Origin: CAZADS01 sp964483985
Lineage (GTDB): Bacteria > Pseudomonadota > Alphaproteobacteria > Thalassobaculales > Thalassobaculaceae
Direction of reading: 5' to 3'
DNA length: 27,598 bases
NCBI GenBank assembly: GCA_964483985.1
Contig: CAZADS010000038.1
Coordinates: 1-27,598 of the forward strand
The notes under the pieces are model-generated. The model did not search any database and was not told the origin of the DNA. It saw only the letters and a program-made list of their open reading frames with translations. This document shows positions 24,860-27,598 of the stretch, one piece after another (within the stretch, counting starts at the first letter, position 1; each line of letters starts with the position of its first letter). The translations under genes were made by a program, and so were the position numbers.

Positions 24860-25774
24860 ATGTCAATAAAAAGTCATATTTTTAACCCATTTGAACAAAA
24901 TGACTGTGTGAACATCATTCAACCGGTGAAGCAAACTATCCCAATGGTCGTTGCATCGCCCCATAGCGGAAGAAACTATTCAGTCAATTTTATTCAGGCA
25001 TCACGATTAACGCCACTTCGACTTCGTTCCTCGGAGGATTGCTTTATAGAAGAGATTTTTTTTACTGCTCCAGAACTGGGCGCACCGCTTATAAATGCAT
25101 TATTCCCACGGGTCTATGTAGACGTTAATAGAGAACCTTTTGAGCTTGACCCAGCGATGTTTTCAGGACCCCTGCCAGATTACGTAACGACACGCAATGC
25201 TCGAATTGCAGCTGGGCTGGGCACGATTCCAAGGGTAGTGTCAAATTCAGAAGAAATTTATCGGAATAAGCTTGATTTCGCGGAGGTTGAACAAAGAATC
25301 CATAAATTTTACTACCCCTATCATCAAGCATTGACGCATTTGATAAGCAAAACACAGCGGCAATTTGGTTACTGTATTTTACTCGACTGCCATTCGATGC
25401 CATCAGGGATCGGTGGGTTACGAAACAACAGAACAATAAACCAAAAACCAATTGATATAGTCCTTGGGGATTGCCATGCTACTTCTTGTGATCCGGCAAT
25501 AACCACGGAAGCAGAAAAAAGCTTGATAAATTTAGGCTATACTGTTCGTAAAAATAATCCCTATGCTGGCGGTTTTGTCACCAGACATTATGGCCGTCCT
25601 AAAGATGGTTTCCATACATTGCAGATTGAGATTAACCGAGCACTTTATATGGACGAGATGAAAATAGAAAGACTAGAGGATCTGCAAACTTTATCAATTA
25701 ACATGAAGCAATTTATGGCTAGTCTCGCTGCGTTATCCATTACGCAGCCAAGCTTCGGTGAAGCTGCAGAATAA
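24860..25774 (+). CDS. N-formylglutamate amidohydrolase family protein
   Basis: A 304-aa zinc-dependent hydrolase of the FGase family. Family motifs are visible: VVASPHSGRNY near residue 35, RSSEDCFIEEIF, PRVYVDVNREPFELD, ILLDCHSMPSGIGG and GGFVTRHYGRPKDGFHTLQIEINRALY (shown in part). Classical members release formate from N-formylglutamate at the end of one histidine degradation route, but no hut gene is present here, and many stand-alone members have unassigned substrates. It is separated by 54 bases from the transglycosylase gene on the same strand. A formyltransferase is encoded about 20 kb away in the window; a functional link is possible but unsupported. Confidence 0.88.
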   Translation: MSIKSHIFNPFEQNDCVNIIQPVKQTIPMVVASPHSGRNYSVNFIQASRLTPLRLRSSEDCFIEEIFFTAPELGAPLINALFPRVYVDVNREPFELDPAMFSGPLPDYVTTRNARIAAGLGTIPRVVSNSEEIYRNKLDFAEVEQRIHKFYYPYHQALTHLISKTQRQFGYCILLDCHSMPSGIGGLRNNRTINQKPIDIVLGDCHATSCDPAITTEAEKSLINLGYTVRKNNPYAGGFVTRHYGRPKDGFHTLQIEINRALYMDEMKIERLEDLQTLSINMKQFMASLAALSITQPSFGEAAE

Positions 25775-25828
25775 TCAATTTCAATATTGGCATGTGGTTT
25801 GCTTCCCAATTATTACGTGGAGGTATTC

Positions 25829-26632
25829 ATGCGTTTGTTAGGTGCTCTTTCCGGGGTGATAATATCCTTACTTATCGCCAACTATTCAGTCGCTATGACA
25901 GGCGAAGAACGTCAGACGGCGAATTTATGCAGGTCTGCAATCCAATTGATAGAAACCAAAGTCGACGTTCCTAATGGTTTATTAGACGCCATTGCATTGA
26001 AAGAGACAGGTCGCTGGGACGCGTCTCAAAGAGAGAGCGTCGCCTGGCCTTGGACAATTACTGCAGAAGGAAAAGGTTTGTACTTTGCAACCAAAAAGCA
26101 AGCATTAGAAGCTATCCAAGAACTAAAAAAGCGGAATATCAATAATATAGATATTGGCTGTATGCAGGTAAATCTCTGGTACCATCCGCACGCTTTCGAT
26201 AGTTTAGAAAATGCATTGGACCCAAAAATCAATACCACCTACGCCGCGGAATTTCTTCGACAATTAAACGAAGACTATCGATCTTGGAATACTGCAGTCG
26301 AGCGATATCACTCAAACGACCCTGAGCGGGGGCGTCGATACAGAAAAGCTGTGTATCAGTTAAAATCTAATGCAACTTCAAAATTAATTAACGGTTCTCA
26401 CACGCGTCAATCAACATTCTGGAAAAAGAGGCAAGACGCATTAAGAAAAGAAATTTTAGCCGCTAGAAAATTTCGCCTAGAATCTTCTCGTCGGCTTCAA
26501 CAGGCTAACGCACAACAGAAAGCTCTACTCCGAGAAGCCTTCGAAAATCGTAAAGCAAAAGTTCTTCAAAAGTGGGAAAAAATGCTCCAAAAGCGGCGCC
26601 AAAAACTTCGGTCCAACGCTCGGCCGACCTAA
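25829..26632 (+). CDS. Secreted lytic transglycosylase with basic coiled tail
   Basis: A 267-aa SLT-type peptidoglycan lytic transglycosylase. I chose ATG 25829 because GGAGG lies five bases upstream and the protein then begins with a signal peptide (MRLLGALSGVIISLLIANYS), cleaved probably near Ala22. The catalytic Glu59 sits in AIALKETGRWD; GCMQVNLWYHP and WNTAVERYHS are the usual later motifs. The catalytic domain ends near residue 180. After it comes a lysine/arginine/glutamine-rich, probably helical tail (about 193-267) that is not part of the fold and could bind the cell wall or a partner. The protein would act in the periplasm. Confidence 0.88.
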   Translation: MRLLGALSGVIISLLIANYSVAMTGEERQTANLCRSAIQLIETKVDVPNGLLDAIALKETGRWDASQRESVAWPWTITAEGKGLYFATKKQALEAIQELKKRNINNIDIGCMQVNLWYHPHAFDSLENALDPKINTTYAAEFLRQLNEDYRSWNTAVERYHSNDPERGRRYRKAVYQLKSNATSKLINGSHTRQSTFWKKRQDALRKEILAARKFRLESSRRLQQANAQQKALLREAFENRKAKVLQKWEKMLQKRRQKLRSNARPT

Positions 26633-26639
26633 AACTCCT

Positions 26640-27598
26640 TTAACGTTGACGTGTTTCCCATTCTGGGTTCGACCAAACCGACACATAGTTAGGAGCAAGA
26701 GGTCTTTTATGTCGAATAACATCAGACAACTTCTCGGCCAACATAATAGTGGGAGCATTTAAATTACCGCTGACGATTTTTGGCATTATAGATGCGTCAA
26801 CAATCCTTAGTCCTTCTACACCATGCACACAACCGTTGACATCAACCACGGCCATTCTATCCGCACCCATTTTACAACTGCAAGAAGGATGATAAGCGCT
26901 TTCCCCTTTCTGGCGAACGAATTCGTCTATTTCGGTATCCGTTTGGATGTCTGCACCGGGAGAAATTTCATAACCTTTAAACTCATCAAATGCTGTTTGA
27001 GTTAAAATTTCTCGTGCCAACCTTAGGCCCTTCCTCATTTCAGCCCTATCTGTTTCAGTGGCCATATAATTAAATACAATTTTCGGCGGGATGTTTGGGT
27101 CCCTCGATTTGAGTCTTATACTCCCTCTGCTAGTTGGTCGCATGGGTCCAACGTGAACTTGAAAGCCATGAACATCTTGTCGTTCAGATCCATCGTAGTT
27201 CATTGCTATTGGGACAAAATGAAATTGTATATCTGGTTGCTGGATTCCCGAAGCCGAACGTATAAAACCCCCAGCCTCGAAATGACTACTCGCCCCCAAA
27301 CCTTTCCGAGCTAACATCCATTGTAAACCTATTATTATTTTACGTAACCAATGCTGAGAGGCATGAAGGGTAATTGGTTGCTTGCATTGGCTTTGCAAAT
27401 AAACCTCCAAATGATCCTGTAAATTTGAACCAACGCCGGGTAGATCGCGAACAACTGGAATATCATAATTAGCAAGATGGTCAGCAGGCCCTTTGCCTGA
27501 ACTCATCAATTTTAGAGTAGTTTTATTGGCTCCGGCACAAAGATTTATTTCACGATTTGCATAATCCTGCTCCAATTTGGTTCCTTGTATATACTGTA
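26640..27598 (-). CDS. GMC oxidoreductase, choline dehydrogenase-like (5' end outside window)
   Basis: This is the C-terminal part of a FAD-dependent glucose-methanol-choline oxidoreductase. The frame stays open to the right edge, so the N-terminal FAD-binding part lies outside the window. Seen are DLPGVGSNLQDHLEVY, the active-site His in SAYHPSCSCKMG and the active-site Asn in VSGNLNAPTIMLAEK, which match choline/alcohol dehydrogenases of the BetA group. The second GMC signature, usually GAINSPQLLMLSGIG, reads GANKTTLKLMSSGKG here, unusually altered at several conserved positions. The gene converges with the transglycosylase gene, with seven bases between stops. Confidence 0.88.
   Translation of the reverse strand, partial: QYIQGTKLEQDYANREINLCAGANKTTLKLMSSGKGPADHLANYDIPVVRDLPGVGSNLQDHLEVYLQSQCKQPITLHASQHWLRKIIIGLQWMLARKGLGASSHFEAGGFIRSASGIQQPDIQFHFVPIAMNYDGSERQDVHGFQVHVGPMRPTSRGSIRLKSRDPNIPPKIVFNYMATETDRAEMRKGLRLAREILTQTAFDEFKGYEISPGADIQTDTEIDEFVRQKGESAYHPSCSCKMGADRMAVVDVNGCVHGVEGLRIVDASIMPKIVSGNLNAPTIMLAEKLSDVIRHKRPLAPNYVSVWSNPEWETRQR

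Noticed and set aside
1..27598. Mobile elements, CRISPR arrays, phage genes or toxin-antitoxin pairs
   Set aside because: No transposase or integrase motif, regularly spaced repeat or phage structural gene was seen on either strand.

Overview
The window reads as chromosomal DNA of an AT-rich Gram-negative heterotroph, most likely an uncultured marine-type alphaproteobacterium. This is an inference from its content: paired family III CoA-transferase and CaiC-like ligase genes, TauD/TfdA dioxygenases, an ADP-forming acyl-CoA synthetase, a stand-alone N-formylglutamate amidohydrolase, and a small lytic transglycosylase with an N-terminal signal peptide. Genes are tightly packed, with frequent stop/start overlaps. 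I saw no insertion sequence, integrase, CRISPR array, rRNA or phage gene.

Region 1 (230-6178, minus strand) is a compact six-gene operon. In transcription order it encodes an AAC(3)-fold acyltransferase, a lone acyl carrier protein, a stand-alone amino-acid adenylation enzyme, a formyltransferase, a PhyH-type Fe(II)/2-oxoglutarate dioxygenase and a DUF4910-type M28-like metallohydrolase. Together these suggest an amino acid activated onto a carrier protein, decorated (hydroxylated, N-formylated) and moved to an amine acceptor such as an amino sugar or peptide. Neither substrate nor product is known to me, and this is the best candidate here for an undescribed system.

Region 2 (6376-13341) holds CoA-linked catabolic genes on both strands. 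They are a tandem-domain carboxymuconolactone-decarboxylase-like gene broken by an apparent one-base deletion, an ADP-forming acyl-CoA synthetase, an enoyl-CoA hydratase with an acyl-CoA dehydrogenase on the minus strand, and two TauD/TfdA dioxygenases placed tail to tail.

Region 3 (13715-21177, plus strand) is a second six-gene operon. It encodes a luciferase-like flavin monooxygenase, a double-hotdog MaoC-like hydratase, a duplicated CaiB-type CoA-transferase with glycine where the catalytic aspartate is expected in both halves, a CaiC-like acyl-CoA ligase, an SMP-30/lactonase-type hydrolase and a CDKN3-like dual-specificity phosphatase. A 370-base leader with a perfect inverted repeat precedes it. 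The set looks like degradation of an unidentified organic acid by oxidation, CoA activation, hydration and lactone opening.

Region 4 (21188-27598) holds an APH-fold small-molecule kinase, an HpaI-type aldolase followed by an amidase, a tRNA-Val(GAC), an N-formylglutamate amidohydrolase, a lytic transglycosylase with a long basic tail, and the 3' part of a GMC (choline dehydrogenase-like) oxidoreductase that runs off the right edge.
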